Positions 8,423 to 16,916 of a stretch of DNA of 64,000 bases are shown in pieces; position 1 is the first letter of the stretch, and every line of letters starts with the position of its first letter. Source of the stretch: G965279355 sp965279355 (GTDB taxonomy: Bacteria; Pseudomonadota; Alphaproteobacteria; CACIAM-22H2); assembly GCA_965279355.1 (NCBI GenBank), contig OZ257155.1, positions 3,410,001 to 3,474,000 of the forward strand. The letters are read 5' to 3'. The translations under genes were made by a program, and so were the position numbers. Under the pieces are notes generated by a model that saw nothing but the letters and a program-made list of their open reading frames with translations, ran no database searches and had not been told where the DNA came from.

Positions 8423-9334
8423 ATGATTGTTCCGGCTCCGCGCCCGGGCCTGGCGCTCGCGATCGTCGTCATTCTCGGCAGTGTCTGGGGTGCGGCGTTC
8501 TCGCTGATCAAGATCGCGGTCGAAGGCGGCATCTCGCCGTTCGCCTTTATCTGCATGCAGGGCCTGGGGGCGGGCAGCGTGCTTCTCGTCATCAGCATGA
8601 TACGGCGCGGTGTACCCGCGCTGAGCGCACGTCATCTGCGCTATTACACGATCGTCGGCATTGGCAACACCGCGATTCCCTCTTCAATCGTGGCGATCGC
8701 ACTCGGCCACATCCCGATGGGCGTTCACGCCGTCATCATGACCTTGCTGCCGATGGTGACCTACGCCTTTGCCTGCACGGTGCGTGTCGAGGCGTTCATG
8801 CTGCGCCGGTTTATAGGGCTGATTTTCGGTCTCGGCGGCGCTCTGCTGATACTCCTGCCGCGCGCCAGCCTGCCGTCGCCCGATATGTTGCCCTGGGTGC
8901 TGCTCGATCTGCTGGCGCCGGCGATCTATGCCGCTGGCAATATCTTCATGGCGGTGGCGCGCCCGCCCGGCACGGATTCGCTGGTTCTTGGCGGATTTCA
9001 GCAGTTCATGGCCGGATTTTTTCTCCTGCCGATTGTGCTGGTCGCGGGGCTTCTGCCGGCCGCCGCCGTGCCGGTGGAGGCTCCCGGTCTCGCCGTGCTC
9101 GGCTACATCGTGATGATGTCTTTCGCGGCCCTTCTGTCCTTCGAAGTGATCCGCCACGGCGGGCCGATCATGCTGGCTCTGATGACCTACGTCATGACGC
9201 CATCTGGTGTCATCGCCGGCTATTTCATCTTCGACGAGCGGCCCAGCGTGTGGCTGCTCGCCGCCCTTGTCTCCATCATGATCGGGCTGGTGCTGGTTAC
9301 CTGGCCCACGCGCCCAAGCCCGCCGGTCGCGTGA
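8423..9334 (+). CDS. EamA/DMT-family transporter (first of tandem pair)
   Basis: A 303-residue inner-membrane protein with about ten hydrophobic segments in two EamA repeats. The first segment, VVILGSVWGAAFSLIKIAVE, is the usual EamA opening. The family exports or imports small metabolites such as amino acids, thiol compounds and purines. It follows the PLP enzyme by 9 bp, so it is likely in the same operon. It shares the segment RASLPSPDMLPW with the next gene, which marks the pair as paralogues. Substrate unknown. Confidence 0.88.
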   Translation: MIVPAPRPGLALAIVVILGSVWGAAFSLIKIAVEGGISPFAFICMQGLGAGSVLLVISMIRRGVPALSARHLRYYTIVGIGNTAIPSSIVAIALGHIPMGVHAVIMTLLPMVTYAFACTVRVEAFMLRRFIGLIFGLGGALLILLPRASLPSPDMLPWVLLDLLAPAIYAAGNIFMAVARPPGTDSLVLGGFQQFMAGFFLLPIVLVAGLLPAAAVPVEAPGLAVLGYIVMMSFAALLSFEVIRHGGPIMLALMTYVMTPSGVIAGYFIFDERPSVWLLAALVSIMIGLVLVTWPTRPSPPVA

Positions 9335-9381
9335 TTCGCAGGCTGGCCCAGCCCGCGTCCATGCACTAGGGTCGCGCCCGA

Positions 9382-10323
9382 ATGTCGTTCACACCCAAGA
9401 CGCCCGCCGGCCGCGCGATCCTCTCCGTATTCTTCCTCTTTTGTCTCGGAAGCATGTGGGGTATGTCGCCGACTTTCCAGAAGGTCGCGACAGAAGGCGG
9501 AATCGCGCCACCGTCCTACATGCTCTGGCTGGGCATTGGCGGTTCGCTGTTCCTGCTGGTGATCTGCCTCATCCGGCGCACGCTGCCGCCGCTGGGGCCG
9601 CGCTATCTGGTCTATTACGGCCTCTCTGGATCGGTGAATTTCGGCCTGCCGTTGCTGGTCCAGGCGATCGTGGTCGAGCATGTGCCCATCAGCGCGTATG
9701 TGCTGATCCTGACGCTGTCGCCGCTGATGACCTATGTGATCGCGACTGCGATCGGCGCGGAGAAGGCCGCCGCGCGCCGGTTGTTCGGTGTCTGTCTCGG
9801 ATTCGTTGGCACGCTTCTCATCCTGGTGCCCAGGACCAGCCTGCCGTCGCCCGACATGATTCCCTGGGCCCTGCTGGGAATCCTGACGCCGATCCTTTAC
9901 GCGACGAGCAATGTGTATATCGGCCACGCGCGGCCGAAGGGTGTCGATTCCCTTGGCCTGGCGCTCGGCATGACGGTGGCGATGATGCTGAGCATGGCGC
10001 CCATCGCCTTCATCCACGGGGACATCTACGTGCCGGAATGGCCGCTGCGGCTCGCCGATGCGGGCGTGATCGGTCATATCCTGACCACCGGGCTCGGCAC
10101 GCTGATCCTGTTCGAACTGATGCGGCTCGCCGGGTCCGTCTACATGTCACAGGTGTCGTACCTGATGACACTGGTCGGCATGATCTCGGGAGTTTTGCTG
10201 TTCGACGAGGTGCCGAGCCCATGGATCTGGGCCGCGTCGGCTGTCGTCATTGCCGGACTCGCGCTGGTGACCTGGCCGAAGCGCGCGGTACCGCCGCCTG
10301 TCGTCAGCGCTGCGCCCGGATAA
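9382..10323 (+). CDS. EamA/DMT-family transporter (second of tandem pair)
   Basis: A 313-residue membrane protein with two EamA repeats and about ten membrane segments. It opens with FFLFCLGSMWGMSPTFQKVA and carries RTSLPSPDMIPW, nearly identical to the matching segment of the upstream gene, so the two arose by duplication. The gap to the first gene is 47 bp. The last 20 bp overlap the 3' end of phaZ on the other strand. The pair may act as separate transporters or as a heteromer; sequence does not decide. Confidence 0.88.
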   Translation: MSFTPKTPAGRAILSVFFLFCLGSMWGMSPTFQKVATEGGIAPPSYMLWLGIGGSLFLLVICLIRRTLPPLGPRYLVYYGLSGSVNFGLPLLVQAIVVEHVPISAYVLILTLSPLMTYVIATAIGAEKAAARRLFGVCLGFVGTLLILVPRTSLPSPDMIPWALLGILTPILYATSNVYIGHARPKGVDSLGLALGMTVAMMLSMAPIAFIHGDIYVPEWPLRLADAGVIGHILTTGLGTLILFELMRLAGSVYMSQVSYLMTLVGMISGVLLFDEVPSPWIWAASAVVIAGLALVTWPKRAVPPPVVSAAPG

Positions 10324-11524
10324 AGTCGCGGACCTTCGGCAGGATCTCGCCGCGCCAGCGTTTGCCGTTGAAGATGCCGAAATGACCGACATTCTTCTGC
10401 AGCAGGTGCAGCCGCTTTTCCGGCGGCAGGCCGGCGCAGAGATCGTGTGCCGCCACGGTCTGACCGGGGCCCGAAATGTCGTCGAGTTCGCCTTCGATGG
10501 TCATCAGCGCCGTCTGGGTGATGGCGCGCGGCTCCACCGGCGAGCCGCGCCAGGTCATGGTGCCGCGCGGCAGCGCATGATCCTGGAAGGCGACCTTGAT
10601 GGTCTGCAGGAAGAACTCCGCCGGCAGATCCATGACTGCCAGATATTCATCGTAGAATTTGCGATGCGATTCCGCGTTATCGCCGTCGCCTTGCACGAGA
10701 TGGTGGAAGTGACGGACCGCGGAACCCAGATGCCGGTCGGCATTCATCGCCATGAAGCTGGTCAGCTGCAGGAAGCCGGGATAGACGCGACGCATGAAGC
10801 CCGGGTAGCTCGCGGGCACATGCGAGATGACGGTGCGCTCGAACCACTCGATCGAGCGTTCCTGGGCATGACGATTGACGCGCGTGGGATTGATCCTTGT
10901 GTCGATCGGGCCGCCCATCAGGATCATCGATTTCGGGGCCTGCGGATGGCGGTCGGCCGCCATGATCGAGATCGCCGCCAGCACCGGCACCGAAGGCTGG
11001 CACACGGCGATGACATGCACGTCGGGGCCCAGACGCTGCAGAAAGCCGATCACGTATTCCACGTAATCGTCGAGATTGAACGTACCGTGTTCCAGCGGCA
11101 CTTCAGCCGCGTCGATCCAGTCCGTGATGTAGACATCGTGATCGGGCAATAGCGCTTCAACGGTCCCGCGCAGCAGCGTTGCGTAATGCCCGGACATCGG
11201 CGCCACGACCAGCACGCGCGGATCGTTGTGGGTGGTGTCGCGCTTGAAATGGATGAGATCGCAGAACGGCCGGCTTTCGACGGTCTCCAACTGCACCGGT
11301 ACGGCGGCCCCGTCAATCAGGGTCTGCGGCAGTCCGAATTTCGGTTTGGTGTAATGGCGGGTGGACCGCTCGATGATCTCGGCGCCGGCAGCCACGACCC
11401 GGCCGAGACCGGTATAGGACATCGGCGAGAGCGGGTGGCTGAACACCTGCTGCATGGCTTCCGCGGTAAGCCTGAGCGGCTTCATCGCCGCGCGATTGAT
11501 GTCGTAGAAGTGATAGAGGAACAC
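10304..11524 (-). CDS. phaZ: intracellular polyhydroxyalkanoate depolymerase
   Basis: A 406-residue protein of the intracellular PHB depolymerase family (Ralstonia PhaZ type), which breaks storage polyester granules in the cytoplasm. The N-terminus FLYHFYDINRAAM and the segment VVAPMSGHYATLLRGTVEAL match the family, and the catalytic Cys replaces Ser in the nucleophile elbow HVIAVCQPSVP (about residue 175). The Asp and His of the triad are expected in EGELDDISGPGQT and NVGHFGIF. No signal peptide, as expected. No phaC or phasin gene is adjacent. It is convergent with the second EamA gene and overlaps it by 20 bp. Confidence 0.92.
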   Translation of the reverse strand: MFLYHFYDINRAAMKPLRLTAEAMQQVFSHPLSPMSYTGLGRVVAAGAEIIERSTRHYTKPKFGLPQTLIDGAAVPVQLETVESRPFCDLIHFKRDTTHNDPRVLVVAPMSGHYATLLRGTVEALLPDHDVYITDWIDAAEVPLEHGTFNLDDYVEYVIGFLQRLGPDVHVIAVCQPSVPVLAAISIMAADRHPQAPKSMILMGGPIDTRINPTRVNRHAQERSIEWFERTVISHVPASYPGFMRRVYPGFLQLTSFMAMNADRHLGSAVRHFHHLVQGDGDNAESHRKFYDEYLAVMDLPAEFFLQTIKVAFQDHALPRGTMTWRGSPVEPRAITQTALMTIEGELDDISGPGQTVAAHDLCAGLPPEKRLHLLQKNVGHFGIFNGKRWRGEILPKVRDFIRAQR

Positions 11525-11646
11525 GCGTGAGATCCTGGGGTTGCTGTCTGCGACTCCGTCGCCGCGAATACGGCAACGAACATTATCTCTCTTTCGCGCT
11601 TCCCCTGCCTCGACCTTTCTGATGACAACTTTTGGCGTTGTCGAGC

Positions 11647-12261
11647 TTAAAGCCGCTGGCGGATGGCGGCAACGACGCGTTCCGGCGGCGTTTCGTGCGT
11701 GAAATGGGTCAGAAAGCGCCCCTCGCGATCCATCAGATAAAGAAACGCCGAGTGGTCGACGAGATAGTTCGGGTTGGTGGCCCGGTCCGCCGCCGCCTTG
11801 TAGTAGACGCGATAGGCGCGGGCCACGGCGGCGATGTCCTCCTCGGTTCCCGTCAGCCCGACGATGCGCGGCGAGAAATGATCGACATAGGACCGCAGGA
11901 CTTCAGGCGTGTCGCGCCCGGGATCGAAGGTAATGAAAATCGCCTGCAGCGAATCGGCATCGGGACCGAGCCGCTCCAGCACTTCGGCAAACAGCGTCAG
12001 GCCAAGCGGACAGATGTCCGGGCAGAACGTATAGCCGAACTCCACGAGCATCAGCTTGCCGCGGAAGTCCGCATCGGTTCGCGGCTTCCCATCCTGATCG
12101 ATGAGGCGGAACGGTCCGCCGATGCCGGGATCGGTAATGGTGCGAACAGCCGCGGGGATGTCGCCGCCGGAGGATATATAGCGGGCGCCGACGCCAAGAC
12201 CGACGCCGCCGATGATGGCGATCACGATCGCGATAAGACGGCTGCGCTTTAGTCCCAGCAC
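11647..12261 (-). CDS. SCO1/SenC-family copper chaperone or thiol oxidoreductase
   Basis: A 204-residue membrane-anchored thioredoxin-fold protein. Residues about 8-28 form an N-terminal membrane anchor. The Cu-binding motif is FGYTFCPDICPLG (CxxxC), and the distant metal-ligand His is in YLVDHSAFLYLMD. SCO proteins deliver copper to the Cu-A site of cytochrome oxidase or keep its cysteines reduced, in the periplasm. The start is GTG at 12261 with GGGA ahead. It follows the small lipoprotein gene by 39 bp on the same strand, so the two are likely co-transcribed. No oxidase genes are nearby. Confidence 0.9.
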   Translation of the reverse strand: MLGLKRSRLIAIVIAIIGGVGLGVGARYISSGGDIPAAVRTITDPGIGGPFRLIDQDGKPRTDADFRGKLMLVEFGYTFCPDICPLGLTLFAEVLERLGPDADSLQAIFITFDPGRDTPEVLRSYVDHFSPRIVGLTGTEEDIAAVARAYRVYYKAAADRATNPNYLVDHSAFLYLMDREGRFLTHFTHETPPERVVAAIRQRL

Positions 12262-12300
12262 GATACGTCCCGAAAAGTGAAGTCGGACCGGCTTGTGCCG

Positions 12301-12594
12301 TTATTTCGCCTGGCCGGCGCGCTCGCGGCGCCAGCCCTGCGTTTCCATGCAGCGGCGATAGGTATCTGACCGCGCGGACGAGATGCCGGACTGCGCGCGG
12401 CCTGCGCCCTCGCCGCGGAAATCGTCGACGAATGCATAACCGCCGGATTCCCGTTCGCAGCTGGCGCGGGCGTAGCGCAGTTCTTCCGCGCTGGCACCGT
12501 CCTTCACCCATTCGGTGGTGGGCGCAAAACAACCGGCCAGCAGCGTCGACAGGGCAATCACAAACAGTGTCCGCAAAGGCTTAGTCCCGATCAT
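12301..12594 (-). CDS. small lipoprotein of unknown function
   Basis: A 97-residue protein with a lipoprotein signal (RTLFVIALSTLLAGC, lipobox LAGC, Cys22). The mature part has two further Cys (ASCERESGG and YRRCMETQGW), which could form a disulfide, and is hydrophilic. The pattern of short lipoproteins ending in a 'C-M-x-x-x-G-W' element is common in Proteobacteria, where the function is mostly unknown. It precedes the SCO gene, and the two probably share a transcript. It is divergent from the ankyrin protein, 72 bp away. Confidence 0.75.
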   Translation of the reverse strand: MIGTKPLRTLFVIALSTLLAGCFAPTTEWVKDGASAEELRYARASCERESGGYAFVDDFRGEGAGRAQSGISSARSDTYRRCMETQGWRRERAGQAK

Positions 12595-12666
12595 GCCGCA
12601 AGATCTCCCAATCCGCGCTTAGTAGCACGCTTGACGCCTTGAAGCCATGGGCGGTAAAGCCAAGGG

Positions 12667-13254
12667 ATGAGGACAAATTCCAGGCAGATCCGTCTCGTCC
12701 TGGCCGCAGGAACGATAGCGGCGATGACCGCTGCCGTGCCGGCCACGGCGCAGATCGGGATCGACATCTATCAGCGCTCGCCGGTCGCGGACGCGGCAGC
12801 GCGCGGCGACGCCAACCGCCTGCGCGGTTACCTGACCAATGGCCAGTCCCCCAACATTTACGACATCGACGGCCGGCCGGCCGTCATGCTGGCGGCAATC
12901 GGGAACTATGTCGATGTGATGGAAGCGCTGGTGGATGCAAAAGCGCGCTGCGACGCCACGGACAAGATCGGCACCACAGCCCTGCTGGTGGCCGCTGACC
13001 GCGGCTATGACCAGATCATCGAGCAGCTGATCCGCTGCAAGGCCAACCTCAATCTGGAAAACCGCCAGGCGGGACTGACGCCACTGATGCTGGCGGCGCA
13101 GAAGGGGCATCTGCGCACGGTTCAGCTTCTGGTGCAGGCGGGGGCCAATCTCAACATCCAGGATCGCACCGGCCGCACTGCCCTGGAATGGGCGGAGATC
13201 AACAACCGCAGACCCGTTGCCGACTTCCTCCGGCGCTCCGGCGCTAAATCCTGA
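12667..13254 (+). CDS. secreted ankyrin-repeat protein
   Basis: A 195-residue protein with a Sec signal peptide (residues 1-32, ending PATAQIG) and then four to five ankyrin repeats over the whole mature length: PVADAAARGDANRLRGYLTN, GRPAVMLAAIGNYVDVMEAL, GTTALLVAADRGYDQIIEQL, GLTPLMLAAQKGHLRTVQLL and TGRTALEWAEINNRRPVADF. Such short periplasmic ankyrin proteins occur widely in Proteobacteria and act as protein-binding scaffolds; some protect against peroxide. Its partner is unknown. It is divergent from the lipoprotein/SCO pair and stands 60 bp before cobD. Confidence 0.85.
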   Translation: MRTNSRQIRLVLAAGTIAAMTAAVPATAQIGIDIYQRSPVADAAARGDANRLRGYLTNGQSPNIYDIDGRPAVMLAAIGNYVDVMEALVDAKARCDATDKIGTTALLVAADRGYDQIIEQLIRCKANLNLENRQAGLTPLMLAAQKGHLRTVQLLVQAGANLNIQDRTGRTALEWAEINNRRPVADFLRRSGAKS

Positions 13255-13314
13255 CAGCAATTTCCTTCGGGGTTTGAGTCTGGCCCGTCGTTGACGGAAT
13301 CCGTCCCGGCGTCC

Positions 13315-14328
13315 ATGTTCGGCGTCATGCCGCTGCTGGTTCCGCCGTCTCCCGTCGACCCTCTGATCATCCTGTTTCTCGGTCTGGCGCTCGAAGCGCT
13401 TGTCGGCAGCATGGGCCTGGTGTTCCGGCTGGTGCCGCATCCGGTCGCGGCGCTGAGCAGATTCATCGAATCGCTGGAACGCCGGCTGAACCGCGAGGAA
13501 CGCAGCGAAGAAACGCGCGCGCGGCGCGGCGCGGCGCTGACCGTCTTCATCGTCATCCTGGCGGCATTGACGGGCTGGGCGGTGCTGCTTGTCATCCGTG
13601 GCTTTACATTCGGCTGGCTCGTCGAACTCTTCTTCATCGCGACATTGATCGCCCAGCGCTCTAGCTATCGCCGCGCCGTCAGCGTGGTGAGGGCGCTGGA
13701 GCGCGGCGGACTGGCGGAAGGTCGCGTCGTGGCAAGCGGCGTGATCGGGCGCGCGACGGATTCGCTCGACGAGCAGGGCCTTTCCCGCGCGACCATCGAG
13801 GTGCTGTTCCGCAATTTCGCCGATCGCGCCATCGCACCGATCTTCTGGTACGTGATCGCCGGTCTGCCCGGCCTCTTTGTCTCGCGCGCCATCGAAACAC
13901 TCGACCGGCGGATCGGACATTCCGGGGCGCGTTATGTCGCGTTCGGCCGCGCGACGGCGCGCCTGGATACGGTCCTCAATTATATCCCTGCGCGCCTTGC
14001 CGGCCTCATCATCAGCATCGCTGCTGCGTTTACACCAACGGCAACGCCGCTGGGCTCGTTTCGCATCATGTGGCGCGATGCGGAGAAACATCGTTCGACC
14101 AATGCCGGCTGGCCCGAAAGTGCCGCGGCGGGCGCGTTGGGCTTGAGCCTCGGCGGGCCGCCGCCGGTCGGCGGCGACGGCCGCGAGCCCTGGGTTGGCG
14201 ACGGCCGTGCGCGGGCGACAATCGCGGATATCAGGCGGGCGCTGTTTCTGTTCGTTGCCGCGTGCCTGTTTGCGGCACTGCTGGTCGGTATCCTCGCGGT
14301 TGTGCGCGATGCCGCCATCGACTACTAG
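13315..14328 (+). CDS. cobD: adenosylcobinamide-phosphate synthase (CbiB/CobD)
   Basis: A 337-residue inner-membrane protein that attaches aminopropanol (phosphate) to adenosylcobyric acid in cobalamin synthesis. The family signature is visible in HPVAALSRFIESLERRLNRE, then FRNFADRAIAPIFWYVIAGL PGL and the segment with LDTVLNYIPARLAG. Three to four hydrophobic segments are present, the last at the C-terminus. I use ATG 13315; a TTG at 13291 or ATG at 13327 are alternatives, none with a strong ribosome site. It is followed after 8 bp by cobT, so the two form a nucleotide-loop assembly unit. Confidence 0.88.
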   Translation: MFGVMPLLVPPSPVDPLIILFLGLALEALVGSMGLVFRLVPHPVAALSRFIESLERRLNREERSEETRARRGAALTVFIVILAALTGWAVLLVIRGFTFGWLVELFFIATLIAQRSSYRRAVSVVRALERGGLAEGRVVASGVIGRATDSLDEQGLSRATIEVLFRNFADRAIAPIFWYVIAGLPGLFVSRAIETLDRRIGHSGARYVAFGRATARLDTVLNYIPARLAGLIISIAAAFTPTATPLGSFRIMWRDAEKHRSTNAGWPESAAAGALGLSLGGPPPVGGDGREPWVGDGRARATIADIRRALFLFVAACLFAALLVGILAVVRDAAIDY

Positions 14329-14336
14329 AGGCGCGC

Positions 14337-15296
14337 ATGAGCGATAACAACGCCGTCACCGCCAGCTTCGACGAAATCCGCACACTCGTGCGCGAACTGC
14401 CCGGTCCCGACCTTGCCGCCAAAACCGCTGCGGTGGAACGGCTCGCCGCCCTGAAGGCGTCCGGCACGCTGGGCCGGCTTGAAGACCTGTGGATCTGGCT
14501 GGCAACCTGGCAGGGACGGCCGCAGCCCAGGATCGATCATCCGCGGGTCTGTATCTTCGCCGGCAATCACGGTATTGCCGCGCGTCAGGGTAGCCGTGCC
14601 GACCGCAAGGCGGCGGCGCAGGCGGTGCGCGACATGACCGAAGGTCGCGCCGGCGTGCATCGCCTCTGCGACGTCCTCGACGCCGATCTGCGCGTCTTCG
14701 AGATGGCGCTCGACCGGCCGACCCGCGATTTCACCGAGAGCACGGCGATGTCGGAGAACGACTGCGCGCGCGCCATGGCCTACGGGATGATGGCGGTCGA
14801 GCCCGGCCTCGACGTGATCTGCCTTGGCACCGTCGGTGACGGCAGTGCCGAAGCGGCGGCCGTGCTCGGGCATCTGCTGTTCGAAGGCGGCGAGGTGCCG
14901 GATGAGATTGAGGCGACCGGGCCGATCATCGCCAAGGCCGTGGCGCGCCATCGCGCCGTGCAGGGCGATCCGCTGAAGCTGTTGGCGGCGATCGGCGGCC
15001 ATGAACTGGCGGCGGTCGCCGGCGCGATCATGGCGGCGCGCCTGGCCCGCATTCCCGTGATCATCGGCGGGCACGGGGCGCTGGCGGCGGCGGCGGTTGT
15101 CTGGTCGCTGGACCGGCGTGGCGTCGACCATTGTGTGGTTGCCCATGCCCGCGCCGAAGATGAGTATGTGCTGGAGCGACTGGGCCAGCGTGCGCTGCTG
15201 GATTTCGCAATCGACGACGATGGCGCGAGTGCGGCCCTGCTGATCCCGCTGCTGCGGACCGCCATCGCCTGCTACGCCGAGAGCGCGTCCGCGTAG
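14337..15296 (+). CDS. cobT: nicotinate-nucleotide-dimethylbenzimidazole phosphoribosyltransferase
   Basis: A 319-residue cytoplasmic enzyme that makes alpha-ribazole phosphate from dimethylbenzimidazole and nicotinate mononucleotide. The fold is recognised from CIFAGNHGIAARQGSRADRK, the nucleotide segment LGTVGDGSAEAAAVLGHLLF and the C-terminal IGGHELAAVAGAIMAARLAR and IPVIIGGHGALAAAAVVWSL. The second segment departs from the common GEMGIGNTT form, so this is a divergent branch. The ATG at 14337 has AGAGG ahead and begins 8 bp after the cobD stop. The reading frame stays open upstream inside cobD, but that part is not family sequence. Confidence 0.85.
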   Translation: MSDNNAVTASFDEIRTLVRELPGPDLAAKTAAVERLAALKASGTLGRLEDLWIWLATWQGRPQPRIDHPRVCIFAGNHGIAARQGSRADRKAAAQAVRDMTEGRAGVHRLCDVLDADLRVFEMALDRPTRDFTESTAMSENDCARAMAYGMMAVEPGLDVICLGTVGDGSAEAAAVLGHLLFEGGEVPDEIEATGPIIAKAVARHRAVQGDPLKLLAAIGGHELAAVAGAIMAARLARIPVIIGGHGALAAAAVVWSLDRRGVDHCVVAHARAEDEYVLERLGQRALLDFAIDDDGASAALLIPLLRTAIACYAESASA

Positions 15297-15326
15297 ACCT
15301 GCATCTTCAGGACACGAGGGAAACGT

Positions 15327-16157
15327 CTATTCGCCACTCTGCAAAAGCTGGCCGCGCACGCGCGCCTCGCGGAACGCCAGCATGAACAGCATCAGGCCGA
15401 TGCCGAGATAGACGACGTTGAGGGCAACGGCCTTCACGATGAGGTCGAGGCGGAATGTGTTCTCGAGCATGATGGAGCGCATCCCCTCGAACACGTAGGT
15501 CGGCGGGATCGCCCAGGCGATGGCCTGCAGCCACTCCGGCAGAATGGTGATGGGATAAAAAACGCCGGCCAGCGGCGACAGGATGAAGATGGCTGCCCAG
15601 GCGAAGCTCTCCGCCGCCAGACCGAAGCGGATAAGCGCGGCGCTGATCATCAGGCCGACGGCCCAGCCGGTCATCATCAGCACGACATAGAAGGAGAGCA
15701 GCGGCAGGCCCAGTGAGAAGACCGAATAGTGAAAGAGCGGGATGGCGATCAGCGCCGCCGGCAGGACGCCGAGCAGGGAGCGGATGATCGACATGATCAT
15801 CAGGGCCGCCGCATATTCCCCTGGGCGCAGCGGCGAGACGAAAAGATTGGCGAAGTTGCGCGACCACATCTCTTCCAGCAGCGAGAGCGTCAGTCCGAAC
15901 TGGCCGCGGACCAGCACATCCCAGAGCAGGATGCCGCCGATCAGCACGCCGCCGGCGCGGAACACCCAGTTCGACTGCGTCGCCAGGAAGTCGTTGATGA
16001 AGCCCCACAGGATCATCTGCATCAGCGGCCAGTAGGCCAGCTCGAAGAGCCGCAGCCACGAGCTGCGCATCAGGTACAGGTGCCGCAACAGGATGGCATT
16101 GATGCGCCGCATCCGGTCGGCCGGTTTGAAGCCAGGCGCTTCAGTAATCGTGGTCAT
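15327..16157 (-). CDS. ABC-2 type transporter permease
   Basis: A 276-residue inner-membrane protein with six hydrophobic segments, of the ABC-2 (DrrB/NodJ/YadH-like) type. The segments EEMWSRNFANLFVSPLRPGE and GVFYPITILPEWLQAIAWAI PPTYVFEGMR are the usual ABC-2 signature. Such permeases export drugs, lipids or polysaccharides. Its start overlaps the stop of the ATPase gene by 4 bp (ATGA), so the two are one exporter. The wcaJ gene lies directly upstream on the same strand. A role in glycan export is possible from position only; it lacks the marks of the Wzm family. Confidence 0.9.
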   Translation of the reverse strand: MTTITEAPGFKPADRMRRINAILLRHLYLMRSSWLRLFELAYWPLMQMILWGFINDFLATQSNWVFRAGGVLIGGILLWDVLVRGQFGLTLSLLEEMWSRNFANLFVSPLRPGEYAAALMIMSIIRSLLGVLPAALIAIPLFHYSVFSLGLPLLSFYVVLMMTGWAVGLMISAALIRFGLAAESFAWAAIFILSPLAGVFYPITILPEWLQAIAWAIPPTYVFEGMRSIMLENTFRLDLIVKAVALNVVYLGIGLMLFMLAFREARVRGQLLQSGE

Positions 16158-16915
16158 TGCGCGGCCTCGGCCGGGTGGCGGCGATCACGGGCGATGTCCA
16201 GGAAAACATCTTCCAGCGTGCTGCGTCCGAACCGCGCGATGAGCGCAGCGGGCGATCCGCGATCGACGATCCGGCCGTCCTTCATCATCAGCACGTCGCC
16301 GCACAGCCGTTCGACTTCCATCATATTGTGCGAGGCGAGCAGGATGGAGGCGCCGGTCTCGGTCGCGTAACGCTCGAGATAGGAGCGCACCGAGTCTGCC
16401 GTGTCAGGATCGAGGCTCGCCGTCGGCTCGTCGAGCAGCAACAGCTCCGGACGGTTGAGCATGGCCTTGGCCAGCGCCACACGCGCTTTCTGTCCCGAGG
16501 ACAGGCCACCGGCCTTGCGGTCGAGCAGCGCCTCGAAATCGAGCTGGACCGCCAGTTCGCGGATCCGCTCGGCCGGGCGCTTGAGGCTGTAGAGCATGCC
16601 AAAGACCATCAGGTTCTCGCGAACCGTCAGGCGGTGCGGCAGGTCGACATAGGGCGATGAGAAGTTGAGGCGCGGCAGGACACGATAGCGATGCTTCAGC
16701 ATGTCCTCGCCCAGCACGCGGATCGTGCCGGCGGTCGGCATCAGCAGGCCCAGCAGCATGGTGATGGTGGTGGTCTTGCCGGCGCCGTTGCCGCCGAGCA
16801 GGCCGGTGATCTGGCCGCCGGAGACGGAGAAGCTGACGTCGTCGACCGCCGTCACGGTGCGGTAGCGCTTGGTGAGACCGTGGACCTCGACGACAACCGG
16901 GGCCGGCGACGCCAT
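16154..16915 (-). CDS. ABC transporter ATP-binding protein
   Basis: A 253-residue ATPase subunit partner of the ABC-2 permease. Walker A is GGNGAGKTT (about residue 41), signature LSSGQKARVALAKAM, Walker B ELLLLDEPTASLD, H-loop SHNMMEVE. The first Gly-Gly of Walker A and LSSGQ in place of LSGGQ are small deviations. It lacks the C-terminal extension of Wzt proteins that recognise O-antigen, so it resembles DrrA-type exporters. It begins 1 bp after the wcaJ stop, on the same strand. Confidence 0.92.
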   Translation of the reverse strand: MASPAPVVVEVHGLTKRYRTVTAVDDVSFSVSGGQITGLLGGNGAGKTTTITMLLGLLMPTAGTIRVLGEDMLKHRYRVLPRLNFSSPYVDLPHRLTVRENLMVFGMLYSLKRPAERIRELAVQLDFEALLDRKAGGLSSGQKARVALAKAMLNRPELLLLDEPTASLDPDTADSVRSYLERYATETGASILLASHNMMEVERLCGDVLMMKDGRIVDRGSPAALIARFGRSTLEDVFLDIARDRRHPAEAAQ

Positions 16916-16916
16916 G

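Noticed and set aside
8155..9369. A 404-codon open frame over the PLP enzyme and first EamA gene
   Set aside because: It is a shifted frame over two clear genes, with no family sequence of its own.
15327..16915. ABC-2 exporter as a Wzm/Wzt glycan exporter
   Set aside because: The ATPase lacks the C-terminal glycan-binding extension, and the permease fits drug or lipid exporters better.
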